Below the pieces are notes generated by a model. It ran no database searches and was not told the origin of the DNA. It saw nothing but the letters and a program-made list of their open reading frames with translations. The position numbers and the translations under genes were made by a program. From Trifolium pratense (lineage: Eukaryota; Streptophyta; Magnoliopsida; Fabales; Fabaceae), in NCBI RefSeq assembly GCF_020283565.1, contig NC_060061.1:25643362-25707361 (forward strand): DNA of 64,000 nucleotides. Reading direction: 5' to 3'. Below are positions 1-10,824 of the stretch, piece after piece; positions within the stretch are counted from its first letter, which is position 1, and every line of letters begins with the position of its first letter.

Positions 1-978
1 AAAAAAAAAATGATATTACCAATAATCTTGTACTGTGTGGAGTAAACGAATAAGCAACTAAATCAAAATTGAATGAACAATTAAACACAAAAGCTAAAAC
101 TATGAAAGCGATAAAGAACACGATGAAATTATTTATCCAGTTCGATTAAAATCAACCTACTCTGGGGGAGAGAGAGCTCTCCGTTCCACCGTCGATAGAA
201 AACTTGATTACAATGAGATTCACCACAAGAGTTACAAGATTTAGAGTTTTCCTCAATCTACCCTTTTCCCGAATCTCTTCCTGTGACCAAGAGATTCAAT
301 CAATAAGTGTTTACAACGTGTTACAATCACTTACTCAACCCTAGAGATTACCTAAGAGAAACGCTCTAACACTCTAATCTTAACGTTGGATGATGAACCC
401 TAAAAAAACCACTTTCTCTCTCTTCCTCTCTCTCACGGCTGCAACAAATGAAGCAGCAGCAATATATACTCCCGACCACGCAATGCGCAGAGGTCAGCGC
501 GCCTTGCGCTACAACCAGAAACTCCCGGCCAAGACAGGAGCACAATGGTGCCTTGCGCCATGGAGACCGCGCGCCGTGCCGAAACCAGATGCTCACATAT
601 ATCCAAACCTTGCAGCCCAAGGCCCCTTGCGCCACGAAGCCTTCGTGCCGCGCCAACACCAGAACCAAAACCTGTTTTCTGCATCATCGATTCAAAGGCA
701 AATTCCAACAGATATAACTCATATTGAGATCCAAGTATGGATTTGCTGAATAAATTATTTTGTTAGTATTATTTTTGTCATGAATTATATTGAGATCTAA
801 TGCATTGATATATTGGTGATAATTGGCTGAGTTATGATTTAGATATGAACTATAGTTTCAGTACAGCAATATTTATTTATTTTTGGTAGAAATTTCAGTA
901 CAGCAATATTACTACCAAATAAAACTAATTGTTCATCTAATAATATTATAATAACTTAAGACTTAAGAGGTAAAATTA
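1..978. other. No gene; possible LTR fragment with a GC-rich block
   Basis: No supported gene. Positions 440-690 are clearly more GC-rich than their surroundings and carry overlapping frames in several phases, so none is convincing as a protein. A TATA-like stretch read on the minus strand (around 463-473) beside a CT-rich tract resembles the promoter part of a retrotransposon LTR in reverse orientation. No terminal TG/CA pair, partner LTR or target duplication is visible, so this is a weak inference. Confidence 0.3.
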
Positions 979-1738
979 TTAATTTGATCCACTTGATTTT
1001 TCAGCTAGAATTGCATTGTATTCCTCTCTCAGACTGTTATATTTCTGGCTTAATGCATTGAAACTTTCCATTTTGTCCCCTGTGGCCTCTTTCTTTTCCA
1101 AACGCTGCTCTGCTGATGCAATCTGTTTCTTCAGCTCTTGAATTTTGGAACTTTTTTCATCATGTTCTTTTTGTAACACTTCCAACTCTGTCAACTTTGC
1201 TCCTAATCAAATTCCCATCAAATTATTTTTTTTTTTGTTAATAGAGATGGGATACATTAATTATTGGGGCACTATAAAAAAGAAAAATTTGTATTGAAAA
1301 TTGTATTTTTCATATTTTAAAGTGTTACTACAAAAAATTTATGATAATTTTACTATATTAAATTTTCTTAATTAGTGTTCGAGAACATTTTTTTTTTTGA
1401 CTTGGTGTTCCGAGAATATTAGTTAGTAGGACTGTATTTTCCTAAAAATTAGGACTTGATTTTTCTTTGGAAATATCTTAAATAGTAACAAATCAAATAT
1501 TTTTTTTCTAATTCATTATTTCACACAAAACATATCTTGACAAATTAATGCTATATATAACTCTTGAGAAAATAAATAAATAATGTGAAAAGATGGTGTC
1601 ATATTTGTTGAAAAAAAAAAAAAAAACAACTATTTAAGAGACAAAAAGAAATGCTAGAAAACTTTACAGTGAAAATTGAAAAAAAAAAAAAAAAAAAAAA
1701 AAACCTGCAGCTGTATTATTTGAGCTACCTCCTTCCAT
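979..1738 (-). CDS. Small coiled-coil protein, two exons (85 aa)
   Basis: The gene reads on the minus strand. Exon 1 is 1738-1705 (ATG at 1738-1736, in good context GAAGCCATGG). The donor GT is at 1704-1703 and the acceptor AG at 1204-1203. Exon 2 is 1202-979 and ends in TAA. The junction completes a Gly codon and gives an 85-residue protein. Residues 1-12 are Ser/Asn/Gly-rich. From about residue 15 to 75 the chain is rich in Glu, Lys, Gln and Leu with heptad-like spacing (TELEVLQKEHDEKSSKIQEL), indicating a single long coiled coil; the tail is KSSGSN. There is no signal peptide or membrane segment. A splice acceptor at about 1754 and a possible donor near 2045 suggest an intron in the 5' UTR. 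The intron next to the donor holds a long A/T homopolymer. I do not recognise the family. Function is unknown; a structural or adaptor role is only a guess. Confidence 0.7.
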
Positions 1739-2164
1739 GGCTTCTCCAGCTACTGCACATTACAACATTTCAATGTATATAAGTTGCCATTGTTCAAACA
1801 TCAAACACACATTAGCTCTGACTCCAACTTATTATAGTTAAACAAGGACATGCACAACAAAGAACATGAATATAAAAACATTAAACATGGAACAACACTA
1901 ATGAAAGTTCTGTTCAGTTTCTCATTGATCCAAGAGTTATATGTAGAAAGGTTCTAGATTAAACATGAAACAACACTAATGAGAGTTCTGTTCAGTTTCT
2001 CATTGAACTAACTACATGAAAATGGATGAAGAAGTGGATTAAACTAATTACACCTTTTTGTTTGTCTTGAAACACTGCAGTACTTTCTCTCTTCTCGGCT
2101 AACACAAAAGAGAGACAAACACCAAATGAGTTTTTCTTCCTATGTGGCCCCTGCTGCTATTTGC

Positions 2165-2217
<53 letters not shown>
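1739..2217. other. Upstream region of the coiled-coil gene with a TA microsatellite
   Basis: This is the presumed 5' UTR and promoter of the minus-strand coiled-coil gene. Two near-identical stretches at about 1905-1945 and 1975-2010 (a frame of 'gttctgttcagtttctcatt') form a short direct repeat. A pure (TA)n array of about 48 bp lies at 2169-2217. Nothing else can be supported. Confidence 0.4.
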
Positions 2218-2220
<3 letters not shown>

Positions 2221-2395
2221 GGTCTTGTTAACATGTGCATATAGGGCACATGATAAAGTATCTTAATATAGAAATTTCACATTTAATGATTCACGACATT
2301 TAATGCTTGAAAAGTTAAAATGCACAAATTTTAAAGCATAATTTCTATTTTTACTACCTTAGCATGTGCGATATATGCACATGTTAACATTCTCC
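2218..2395. mobile_element. Foldback MITE within TA repeats
   Basis: This is a 178-bp unit bounded on both sides by (TA)n. The left end (gagggtcttgttaacatgtg) is the imperfect reverse complement of the right end (cacatgttaacattctcc). The shared inverted core continues through 'catgtgcatat..gcacatg', giving inverted ends of about 35 bp. There is no coding capacity. The TA flanks fit insertion at a TA target, as in Tc1/mariner-like MITEs, but within a TA array the true target duplication cannot be defined. Confidence 0.65.
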
Positions 2396-2720
2396 ATATA
2401 TATATATATATATATATAACGTAAGTAAGTAGGACTTGGGTTGCATACATGCAAAACTGCATCAACTCATGTAGTTATGGAAGATCTTGCCGTTCGATTA
2501 AGATCAAACAGTCCAAATAACAATCATATAATTTGGTTAAATCTTCTTTATATCTGACTACAATCCAAATTGAAGTAAGTAGTACTAGTATATGTTTGGG
2601 TGATTAAAATTTTGTAATCTATTGTGATTTTTCAAAAACTACACTATATAATTAACTTTTACAAAATTACCATGGATTTTCGTAATTGTAATTTTTACAA
2701 AATTTCGATGAATCACTATT
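2396..2720. other. No gene; AT-rich intergenic DNA
   Basis: A short (TA)n tract is at 2396-2418. The rest is AT-rich DNA without a long frame or recognisable repeat end. Confidence 0.4.
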
Positions 2721-2862
2721 AGTCCGTTTGGTACAACGGAAAGAAAGTGAAATGAAAAAAAAAATTACGCAAATTAATTAATGAATTTGGACTAATATAG
2801 TCCAAATCCATTAATTACGTAATTTTATTTTCTCCTACTTTTTTTCGTGCCAAACAGACCCA
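2721..2862. mobile_element. Foldback MITE with GTCCGTTTGG-type ends
   Basis: The left end reads gtccgtttggtac and the right end gtgccaaacagaccc, which are imperfect inverted repeats. The similarity continues inward through 'aaaattacg' to an AT-rich centre containing ggactaatatagtcc, a perfect palindrome. The size of about 140 bp and the lack of coding fit a MITE. The superfamily is uncertain because no clear target duplication is visible. Confidence 0.55.
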
Positions 2863-3579
2863 TTCTGACATATAGTTGTACGAAAAGTTTACACGTTGGA
2901 GTAGCTCCTCGATTAGTGGATACCTAGAAAATTGTTCAAAACATAATTGATGACCGATGAGTATAGATGTTGAAGTTCACGATTCTCTTTGGTGAAAAAC
3001 CAAGAATCAAAGCAATGAAATGACCTGATACAAGAAAAGGCAATGAAATGACGTTCAACTTTAACTCCTGCACACCCACTTTTGCACACTTTGCATTTAT
3101 GTGTGTCTCTCAAACAAAGTGTTATTGTACGATAGATAGGCACATGACATAGCAGGTATCTAGGCTCTATAGCAATGCCAAGGCCAATGTCATGAGTCAT
3201 GACTACAGTGTAGAGTGTAGACTAGTGACTTCCCTTCGTTTACAATCTTCCTTTTCAAGAAACAAAAATTCCATAATAGAGTACAGAGATTTGTTGACCA
3301 TTGATGGGGGCCTCCCATATAGGTTACACTTTTTGTATTTAAAAATTGAATTTCTTCTTATATCAAGGATCGGAGTCAATCTGCTTATGCGGTTGAATAC
3401 TCTAGTTATTCAGTCCCACTCACAGATATTGGACATGTGGCGATTAAAATTTCCAATGGCCTAGATTTAAAGTCTGAATTTTAGTATTTTTAAATTAAAA
3501 AAAACCAGAAGAAAACAACAAAACCTCCTCCCTCATATCTGACATTAACCACCACCATCTCTCACTTCTAGGATTAGAA
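2863..3579. other. No supported gene
   Basis: There are two opposite-strand frames of about 90-95 codons (3200-2913 and 3192-3464). Neither shows a domain, good codon bias or splice context, so they are not called as genes. The segment ends at the CACTA terminus at 3580. Confidence 0.35.
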
Positions 3580-4297
3580 CACTACAACATTTTTGCTTTT
3601 CGACCACAGTTCAAAAGTGTAGCCTAAACCATGAAAACTGTAACCAAAAGGTATAGGGAACAGTTTTCAACTGTTTTATAAGCGAGCGTTACCTATTGTA
3701 TAAGGTTACAGTTTTCGCACTTTCTAGCCACACTTTCGAAAACTGTCGCCTGAGCTATTGATAATAGGGAACAGTTTGTTAGCAAACTTTAGGCAACAGT
3801 TGATAAGTGTTGCCATATTTGTTTACATTTTCTGCCTGTTGCCTAAAGGTTAAGCAAAGGGAACAGTTTTTAAGTGTTTCCCTATTAGCATAGGCAACAC
3901 TTTCAAACAGTAGCAGTATATGCTGTAGGCATGATCTCAATATATGGTAATCGTAGACAACTGAAAAGTGTTGCATATATCTTAGGCAACATGTTTCGAT
4001 ATAATTTTGCATTTAAATTTGCTATATTAGACAAATCATTATAATTAAACACTCAATAATTTATAATCCGTTAATTAATTACATACACAACACACTACAA
4101 TTTCAAATCAGCTCTTTGATTAGCCATATAATTTAACAAAGATATATAATGTGCCAAATAAAAAATTGATAGAGAAACGTAACGTGTTAAAAGTCAAATA
4201 CAAAATAGTAGACAAAATATCTATCGTAGTTTGATACTTTGACGCATATGGTAAACAAAATGTCACATAGATGAAATTTAACACTTCAAGTATGCGC

Positions 4298-5815
4298 CTA
4301 GCAAACAAAACCATCCAAATCAGTTGCCAATGGAGAAATTAATGCGAAAATGCATCTTCTTGAAATGCCAGTATGCTCCTTCCCAAAAACAACTTCAAAT
4401 GCTTCTGTATCATTTTCCTCAATTTCAACCATTTCTTGAAGTTTGGCCTAGCAAAAATTAAAATTAAATATTATCTACTAATATATCAATATTTACTGCA
4501 TATAATTTAAATTTATTTTAAAGATAAATTTTAACATACAATTGCTTTCTCAGTTTCTACATCCAATTTCTTTCCTTTATTTCCTTTCCGAGTTTCAAAA
4601 AAAACTTCTGCTTGGGTGGGCTCTTTTCCTTCCTTTGCACGCTGCACAAATCAAAATAATTCAATTGCCTACTAGACCGTAATAAACCCCTCGATCTATA
4701 TCAGACCATAATAAATCAAATGAATACTGATATAAGAAAAAGCTAATAAAAAGGAAACAAAAACATCAAAGGTGAGGGGAACAAACTCGCCCAGTACCAA
4801 CACAAAAAAACTAGGAAAGGAAGAAAAAACAGATAACATCAGTGCAACAGCAGCAATATGCACTTATACAGACAGCAACATACCAGTACTGATGCAGAAA
4901 AGATATCAATTCAAGCATTTTAATCTATCAGTTCAAGTTGGGTAATCAGATCAGGCAATTCAATTTGAGCTCTATCTTTCAAAGCACAATCCAAGCAGTT
5001 CAAGTAAATATTAACAGAGTAATGCAAAACACAAGAATATTACCATTTTTCACGAAGTAACGCAAAGTTTTTGAGACCCATCTCATGCCTCCACTTTTGT
5101 TGACTACATTTATAGTTAAAAGAAAATATTACAATACATTATTTATACATACATACATACATGCATACATACATATTAATTATAAATCTTACTTGTATAG
5201 GCTTCAAACTCCAGTATTCACAAAGCTTCTTAAAATGAACTTCTAGCATCTTTGGATGACGATGTTTAAGTCTCTCAGTCATGTTGGAATACTTAAAAAA
5301 ATGATTCTTCTTAATTTTGTGTTTATATCTTCTCCATGCATCTTTAACAGTAGTGTCAACCCAATCTTGTGCTTCATTTGGCAAGATAAACTTCCACTAC
5401 AACAATTACAAGATAAAATAAGATCAAAATTTCAAAGAATTTTTAACATTCAAATTCATACACACATACATTAGTATATTTCCAGAAACATTTTATATTC
5501 TTATCTGGCATTCCTGACCAATTTGTGTAAATTAGAGGACAAAATGATGAGTTCCTAGCCAATGTTCCTAAGAAGAGCCTTAAGTCAGACACTACTCTTT
5601 CAGTTTATAAAATTTGCATCATCAACTAGGATACAACCAGGATATGGCTCTTGATTTGCATCATCAACTAGTTTATAAAATTTCTTTACATCTTCATTTA
5701 GCCCTTCATGTATCCCATCCGCTTCAGTGACATCTTTAAACATCTCAAATAGTAAGCCATCAATATCATCGGATGATACCTCATCATCACTATCACTATC
5801 AGTATCCATAAGTAC
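4298..5815 (-). pseudogene. CACTA transposon protein: TNP2-like start plus transposase_24-like gene
   Basis: The minus-strand exons, read in order, are as follows. 5809-5600 holds an acidic start (DTDSDSDDEVSSDD) then FYKLVDDANQEPYPGC, which resembles the segment after the zinc-finger region of plant TNP2 transposases and then hits a stop. About 5590-5470 has FLGTLARNSSFCPLIYTNW, ending at a GT donor at 5469. 5396-5193 has WKFILPNEAQDWVDTTVKDA and YKHKIKKNHF. About 5105-5046 has WRHEMGLKNFALLREK. About 4640-4550 has EGKEPTQAEVFFETRKGNKG. About 4449-4298 has EAFEVVFGKEHTG and ends in TAG. The series from FLGTLARN to EAFEVVFGKEHTG matches, from memory, the plant Ptta/En/Spm 'transposase_24' layout. 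The catalytic TNP2 core is missing, so the element cannot move by itself. The 'gcatcatcaactag' duplication at 5615-5665 marks local rearrangement. Confidence 0.65.
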
Positions 5816-6883
5816 CTTAAGGAATTAAAAACCTAATATATTAATCATAAAAAAATAAACTAAGCATAGGGTTGTATAAAGATGAATCGCTTGATAAAGA
5901 TGAAAATAGAAAATCCAACTCATAAATTAAATCTCATATGGTTGTGGAGTAGAGTAGGTAGGGTAACATTTAATTCAAACTCAAATACAACACACACTAG
6001 AACATGTACGGCACCAAATTCACACACCACAACAAAAGCCTTACCGTAGCCAAAAGAAGACACAACAAGAACAGAACAAACACCTCGTGAAACTAGAACT
6101 GATAAGCAACTTAGAAAAAACAGGTGGCAATTAATTCATTCAACATAAATCACCTCATTTGTTTTTTCTAATAGCCAAAATAGTTGAGGATATATTATTT
6201 CCCTAATTTACCTTTCCTTTTCAACTTCATTGTTTATAAAAAGAATTCAAATTTAATTTTTATTTCGAATAGAGAAGCTGAAACAAAATGATACACAATC
6301 AAAATATAATACATAAGAGGAAATTGGTAGATGGAAAAGAACTAACCTTTGAAGACAGAAGTGTCGCAAATCTTCTCGCAGAGGAAGATTCAGTGTTGTC
6401 GCAAGAACATATACGACGGCGAATCTGGTGAATCCTTGAAAAAAAATCGAAAAATACTAAGTATGGTTAAACCAAAGAATAAATATAACATAACAATCAG
6501 TGTTAATTTCACTCACAAATCAATCTGAACGATCAATGTGATTGCAGATTTAGAAGTTGACTATTTTGCTCCGTTTCGTGTCACGAACTTCACTCTTTTG
6601 CGTCGTCACAATGGGAACCGAGAGAAGAAGATTATTGATAAATTTGAGGTGAGAGTTATGCAGATTTCCCCTTTAATGGTTCTCAGCCACCGTCACAGTG
6701 GGTGGAAATGGTTCATCTTCACAATAGGGTTTTTAGAACTCAAGTGAATTTGGGATTTTTTAAGAAAGAAGTAAAGAAAGAAAAAGTATATCCTGACGTG
6801 TTGTCCAATGGCTTGACTAGTGTTCTTTTATCCAAAAAGATAAATTTTACTGTTTTACTTTTCTTAAGCTAGCTGCAAAGCAG

Positions 6884-6888
<5 letters not shown>

Positions 6889-6937
<49 letters not shown>
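6889..6937. repeat. (TA)n microsatellite
   Basis: This is an uninterrupted TA array of about 48 bp, directly bordering the left end of the foldback element that follows. Confidence 0.9.
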
Positions 6938-6941
<4 letters not shown>

Positions 6942-7076
6942 TTTGCTAATGCACACCCACTATTTTTTATGAAGGTATGCATTAGCAACATACACCTTAA
7001 GGTATATTTAACTACTTTTTAGTTATCATTTGCTAACACACACCTTCTTAAAAATAAGCGGGTGCACGTTAGCAAA

Positions 7077-7080
<4 letters not shown>
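6938..7080. mobile_element. Foldback MITE within TA repeats (second family)
   Basis: The left end (gagatttgctaatgcacaccc) and right end (gggtgcacgttagcaaaaccc) are imperfect inverted repeats. The inner parts also pair (aaggtatgcattagcaa with ttgctaacacacacctt), so almost the whole 143 bp folds into a hairpin. (TA)n arrays lie on both sides. The end sequence differs from that of the 2218-2395 element, so this is a separate family using the same kind of target. Confidence 0.65.

Positions 7081-7147
<67 letters not shown>
7081..7147. repeat. (TA)n microsatellite
   Basis: This is a TA array of about 67 bp that forms the right flank of the foldback element. Confidence 0.9.
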
Positions 7148-7149
<2 letters not shown>

Positions 7150-7229
7150 TCACTTCAATTTTTTGGCATTTTTATTTTATTTTTTGAATTCAATTTGTAA
7201 GGAACCTAATAAGAAAAGATAAATAACAA

Positions 7230-7870
7230 AAAAACAAAAATTATTCGCGAAGAAAGAAGGTTCCAATTGCGTCGTTCATGAGAGGTTCACGAACGCCTTC
7301 TTGAAAATAAGCATGAGTCAAGTAGTCGACATCTGAGGAGGCTCCAAGTTTAGCCAAGAAATCTGCACATTGATTCATTTCTTTAAGTGTGTGATGAAGA
7401 TAAACATTGGTTTAACAGAGCAACTCCTTTATATCTTGGATCAACACAGCATGAATATGATATTTAATTTGAGGACCTTTGACGAGGTTGACACAGTGTA
7501 AAGAATCAGAGTAGCGAACAGGTTCATCAATACTCATATCTTTGGGCAGTAGGAGACCCTTGTAGATAGCATACATTTTAGCGAGCAAAATGTCAGATGA
7601 CCCCTGAATGAAGCCTAAGAAGCCTGCAAGATAGTTGCCGAAAGTGTTTCTAATAATGCCGCCAAATCTGGATCGAACGGGAGAACCGAGACAACTTCCA
7701 TCCACATTAAGAATGACACACGTATAGTTATTATTGTTCCACTTGATATATCTATCAACTAACCCTATGTTAGGAGCGGGAGAGAACCAAGACTTTGGTA
7801 ATAATCTTGTAAACAATATTGCACAAACTGATAGGTCTAAAGTCTTTATTCAATTTATATAGCTCGACGA
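7230..7870 (-). pseudogene. LINE fragment: reverse transcriptase scrap joined to RNase H
   Basis: Read on the minus strand, 7870-7785 encodes KDFRPISLCNIVYKIITKVL, the FRPISLCN block of plant L1-type reverse transcriptase. After an abrupt frame change, 7770-7412 encodes an RNase H-like (RVT_3) domain, with LNVDGSCLGS carrying the first acidic residue and a DILLAKMYAIYKGLLL helix. An in-frame TAA at about 7412 precedes the continuation LKEMNQCADFLAKLGASSD, the usual 'N..AD.LAK.G' end of these domains. Most of the reverse transcriptase between the two blocks is deleted. The piece sits inside the CACTA element and is non-functional. Confidence 0.75.
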
Positions 7871-8625
7871 TGTAATTTTTCGACACACATCTAATTATAT
7901 CATGATATGTAGACATTTAAGATATATTTTAAGAATAAATCTATAAAAATGATACTGATATAATTTGATTGGATAAATGTGTAAAAAAAATACATCGTTA
8001 ATGTATTGTAAAATTATTTTATACTATTAATGAATGTATCATTTTCTCTATTTTATTTTTATATTGTAGAAGAAAAAAATCATGTAAAAAAATGATGTCT
8101 CAATCTAATCTAAGGTAGAGAAAGAACTTAAAGCAATTCAAAGAGGACTCACAAAAATAACTACATTAATTATATTAGTAATTATTTTTATTATTTATTC
8201 AAAAAAAATTATTTTTATTATTAAAACATTTTTACACTTGTTCCAAAAAGAAAAAAAATATTTTACACTTTGGAGTTTGGAGGGAAACAATACGCCAAAA
8301 AATTTCACACTAAATAATACCGCCAAAAAAATGTAATGCTGAATTTTAAAAGAAACATTTGATAAATGTAGCCTTTTCATTAGAAATATTGCATCGCTTC
8401 AAAACTGTCCCCTAAAACATCTTAGGAGACACTTATCAGTTGTTGCCAAATGAACGTCATTGTTACAGGCTAAAACTGTACCCTTTCACATTTTAGGCAA
8501 CAATTATATGTTGTTGCCAAAACATATATGGCATCAAGCGAAAATTGTTGCCTGTCTTACTTTTAGGCAACCATTTACACATGTTGTATAAAAATGTGTT
8601 GCCAGAAACAATAAATGTTGTAGTA

Positions 8626-9332
8626 AATAGGTTAAATCGAACTAGGCTTTACTAAATCTAAGTTTGACCTATCAAAAAATTGAAGGTTTAAGTCTGACAT
8701 ATGAATGAAGTAAATAAAGTAAACTAAAACCTAACAAAAGAAGTAAAATTAGGGCATAAAATAAAACTAAAAGATGAAAAGAAATCATACTTTTGCGAAC
8801 GACAAGAATGGCTTAGGAAATCTTTCTAACGGCAAGAATGACAAACGGCAAAAGCGGTGTTGGTTCGGGGAAAGATGAGTTTGATCGCTGATGAGAAAAT
8901 TGAGAAATTAACATGTTGCTGCAAATTGAGAAATAGATGGAAACGACGAAGATTTACATGTTTCTTCATTTAAATTGATAGAAATTGAAGGAAAATGACA
9001 CATTTCTTTGCGGAATATATATAAACCAAAAGAAATTTCAAGACGGAAGATGGAATTGATGCGGCGGTAGAGAAAAATTTCCGGCGAGGCCAAGAGATAG
9101 ATTTCATAGATATTTTCTAGCAAAGGAAAATGAAATATTGGAGAAATTGGGAAAAGGGAAATTTGGGGAAATTGGTAAAAGGAGTGAGGAAAAAAATGAG
9201 GGAAAATGTATGCACGTGTGTGAGTCTTATAACAAAATATTCGATTTAGCCAGGATTTGACCATGATAAATCGAGTTCTTTACCCACAATCCAAGTAATC
9301 GTGGCTAATAGTCCGCGGCAAAATAGAAAAAC
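8626..9332. other. Sequence between two CACTA ends; no gene
   Basis: The segment is AT-rich on the left. A minus-strand frame (9264-8908) rich in Phe, Ile and Ser shows no domain and is probably fortuitous. The segment probably belongs to the second CACTA element, whose terminus is at 9342. Confidence 0.35.
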
Positions 9333-9342
9333 TTTTGTAGTG
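9270..9342 (-). mobile_element. Terminus of a second CACTA element
   Basis: Read on the minus strand from 9342 the sequence starts CACTACAAAAG and continues into a GC-richer subterminal stretch (gccgcggactattagccacg). CACTACAAAA is a common start of plant CACTA elements. The subterminal motifs differ from those of the 3580-8625 element, so it is another family. Its partner end is not visible. The copia fragment to the right is cut off close to this terminus. Confidence 0.5.
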
Positions 9343-9407
9343 TAGAGAGTCATTGTGAATCGTGATGGCCTTTGAAGCTTTGTATTCAATAAACACATCA
9401 CAATATT

Positions 9408-10818
9408 CTATCGTAAAAGGGGATATAGTTGTGATTGTGAACTCTCAATTAGACTAGAATTTGCGGAAAGAACATATTGAGTTTTTTTTGTTGACAACCT
9501 TTGGTACCATGCACGAGGGGCCTGTTTAAGGCCATAAAGAGATTTCTTCAATAAACAAACATAATCTGGATGAATGAGGTCTCGAAAACCCATCGGTTGA
9601 TGCATGTAAACAGTTTCATGAAGTTTACCATGAAGAAATGCATTTTTAACATCTAGTTGATGAATGGACCAAGATTTTGAGAGAGCTATGGTAAGAACTA
9701 TGTGAATAGTCGATGGTTTCACAACTGGGCTAAATGTTTCATCGCAGTCCAAACCAACTTGTTGAGACCTACCATCACCAACTAATCGAGCTTTGTATCT
9801 CTCAAATGAACCGTCTGATTTCTTTTTGTGACGGAAAATCCACATGGAACGAATAACATTAACATCTGGGGGACGAGGCACCAATTCCCATGTCTTATTT
9901 TTAATAAGAGCATTAAATTCGTCTAGCATGGCAGCTTTCCAATTCGGGTCGGACAAGGCTTCTTTAGGGTTGCGGGGTAAAGGTGATGGTGTAATTGAGG
10001 TGGTCAAGTTGAATTGACGTTTAGGTTTGTGAATCCCATGCATGCTACGGGTTGTCATGGTTCGGGATGGTTCTTGGCTGATTTGGTGGACCGGTGAAGT
10101 ATGTGGAGAAGGTGTAGCTTCGGTTGATATAGGTGGGTGTGGCCACGAGTTACTGGGCAAAGAGGAAGGCTGGTTGGTAGGTGAAGAAGGTGTTGTGGCT
10201 GTTTGAGGCGATTCAGTTGTATGTGGTTCTGGTTCAGCTTGGTTTGGATGATGTTGGAGGTGGTAGTGTGGAAGAGGATGTAGGCCTTCACTTAAGAACT
10301 CATATGTGTGAGTGGAGGGAGAGTGTATTTTGGCAAAAGGGAATTGGGTCTCATCAAATAGGACATGTCTAGAAATTATTATTTTCTTGCTAGACAAATC
10401 ATAACATTTGTAACCGCGGTGATTTTGTGGATATCCTAAAAAGGCACATGGGGTGGAGCGAGGTTGTAGTTTATTTATGGTGGTGGAAGGAAAAAGAGGA
10501 TAGCACAAACACCCAAAGACTCGTAAGTGTGTATACAAGGGATCCCTACGATAGAGGTATTGGGTTGGTGAATGATGAGAAAGAATTTTGGTTGGGAGAA
10601 TGTTATGAAGGTAGGTGGTAATTTGTAGGGCATGATGCCAAAATGATGGTGGCATAGATGAATGAGCGAGGATAGTGCGAATGAAGTTATTGAGTATGCG
10701 TATTTTACGTTCAGCTTTACCATTTTGTGGTGAGGTGTGTGGACAAGAAAAACGGAATACCATGCCACTTTTGTGACAAAATTGTGTAAAAAATTCATTA
10801 TTAAATTCTCGTCCGGTC
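9408..10818 (-). pseudogene. Ty1/copia polyprotein fragment (integrase to reverse transcriptase)
   Basis: One long minus-strand frame. From about 10818 downward it encodes the C-terminal half of a copia integrase (GREFNNEFFTQFC, CPHTSPQNGKAERKIR with the catalytic Glu, then FWHHALQ). It continues with VFGCLCYP and GYKCYDL, a long Pro/Ser/Thr/His-rich linker, then reverse transcriptase: WKAAMLDEFNALIKNKTWEL, FERYKARLVGDG, IHQLDVKNAFLHG and SLYGLKQAPRAWY. The frame then degenerates around 9490 before the YVDD box. Gag, protease, the first part of integrase, RNase H and both LTRs are missing. The first ~60 residues of the open frame (upstream of 10818) are antisense to the neighbouring element's zinc knuckle and are not part of this protein. 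Conserved GERYKARLVA-type motifs are slightly altered (LVGDGRSQQ). Confidence 0.85.
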
Positions 10819-10824
10819 ATGATC

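Larger units (their letters stand above)
3580..8625 (-). mobile_element. Decayed CACTA (En/Spm) DNA transposon
   Basis: The left terminus begins CACTACAACATTTTTGC at 3580. The right terminus ends with aaatgttgtagta at 8625, the inverse of that sequence with the last G changed to A. Both subterminal regions (about 3600-4010 and 8395-8615) are packed with short direct and inverted copies of a 'ggcaaca..ttg/cttttcaactgttgcc' motif, the usual CACTA subterminal repeat array that binds transposase. Between them lies a minus-strand transposase-type gene (4298-5815), a LINE fragment (7230-7870) and a foldback MITE in TA repeats (6938-7080). The flanking triplets (GAA on the left, AAT on the right) do not match, so either the ends have mutated or the right end belongs to a different copy. 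Confidence 0.7.

Noticed and set aside
366..749. Overlapping frames of 60-119 codons in the GC-rich block
   Set aside because: Several phases on both strands are open at once, with no domain or splice context; more likely LTR-type DNA.
10427..10798. Frames on both strands within the minus-strand copia integrase
   Set aside because: They overlap a clearly recognisable pol frame and show no domain of their own.
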